Shown here one piece after another: positions 34,971 to 35,097 of a stretch of 35,097 nucleotides of DNA (positions within the stretch are counted from its first letter, which is position 1; every line of letters starts with the position of its first letter). The stretch is taken from positions 1-35,097 of the forward strand of contig NZ_WWER01000014.1 of NCBI RefSeq assembly GCF_009857885.1, in the 5' to 3' direction. The position numbers were made by a program, and so were the translations under genes. Source of the DNA: Pusillimonas sp. TS35. GTDB lineage: Bacteria > Pseudomonadota > Gammaproteobacteria > Burkholderiales > Burkholderiaceae_B. Under the pieces are notes generated by a model that made no database searches, had not been told where the DNA came from, and saw only the letters and a list, made by a program, of their open reading frames with translations.

Positions 34971-35097
34971 TGAATCGAACCGGAAATCGCGGAGGCTGTT
35001 GGGTTAAAGTAAAACAGGTTCCTCAGCCGGTGCTGCAAGTTGTCGATAGTATCGCTCTTCGGCTTCGGCCGGCGGGATATCACCGATCGAGCCCAGC
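34971..35097 (-). mobile_element. Right end of an IS3-family element, cut by the window edge
   Basis: The element runs off the window. Its end probably starts at TGAATCGAACCGG (34971 onward), similar to the TGAAycGccCCGG ends of IS3-family elements whose OrfB finishes with the motif seen just inside. Only the last 30 codons of OrfB are present. Confidence 0.6.
35004..35097 (-). CDS. Partial IS3-family transposase OrfB (C-terminus)
   Basis: The minus frame from the window edge gives LGSIGDIPPAEAEERYYRQL followed by ten residues and TAA (35004-35006). The IGDIPPAEAE.RYY pattern is the classic C-terminus of a group of IS3-family OrfB proteins (RL..IG.IPPAEAE..YY). The DDE core lies outside the window, so activity cannot be judged. 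Confidence 0.8.
   Translation of the reverse strand, partial: LGSIGDIPPAEAEERYYRQLAAPAEEPVLL

Overview
The window looks like a surface-polysaccharide (O-antigen or capsule) locus of a GC-rich betaproteobacterium, probably Burkholderiales and possibly Alcaligenaceae. This rests on the flanking GC-rich genes (cysD, cysNC, cysQ, rfbBDAC) and on general resemblance. No 16S or core phylogenetic marker is present, so the assignment is an inference. The interior accessory genes, especially 11.6-14 kb and 17.3-24 kb, are visibly more AT-rich, and several insertion-sequence (IS) remnants are present. Both point to acquisition by transfer.

Layout. Positions 1-99 hold the 3' end of a pRiA4b ORF-3-like gene. 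From 124 to 16843 nearly everything is on the minus strand and tightly overlapping: wecE-like aminotransferase, two large membrane proteins, a small EmrE/ArnEF-like flippase, a beta-propeller protein, a NeuD-like acyltransferase, a methyltransferase, a GtrB-like polyprenyl-phosphate glycosyltransferase, a WbqC protein and a third large membrane protein. An IS3-family remnant (about 11.0-11.5 kb) follows. Then come a second glycan module (fourth GT-C-like membrane protein, GtrA flippase, WxcM-like isomerase/acyltransferase, second GtrB-like transferase, FdtB-like aminotransferase) and a 520-bp gap with an IS21-like end. From 17364 to 27442, still minus strand, lie a 1498-residue multidomain protein (sulfotransferase, coiled coil, RgpF-like, WbsX, GT), wzt, wzm, and rfbC, rfbA, rfbD, rfbB. 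A hairpin separates these from cysNC and an unusual cysD carrying a transposase-like N-terminal half. cysQ and an FAD/NAD(P)-binding protein are divergent on the plus strand. A minus-strand GT2 glycosyltransferase overlaps the end of the latter, and the window closes with IS3-family debris.

How it may work together. RfbA and RfbB make dTDP-4-keto-6-deoxyglucose. This could feed dTDP-L-rhamnose (RfbC, RfbD), dTDP-Fuc3NAc or Qui3NAc (WxcM-like plus FdtB-like) and dTDP-Fuc4N or a relative (WecE-like). Wzm/Wzt would export a lipid-linked polymer made in the cytoplasm. The two GT2/flippase/GT-C sets look like Gtr-type modules that load a sugar on polyprenyl phosphate, flip it and attach it in the periplasm. 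CysD/CysNC make PAPS, which the sulfotransferase domain of the giant protein could use, and CysQ removes the PAP by-product.

The most striking signal is nine perfect copies of a 7-bp unit (GTACCCC) inside the coding sequence of one membrane protein (3993-4055). Because 7 is not a multiple of 3, gain or loss of one or two copies would truncate the protein, so this is a candidate phase-variation switch for surface glycosylation. The second most unusual feature is the cysD fusion to a transposase-like module.
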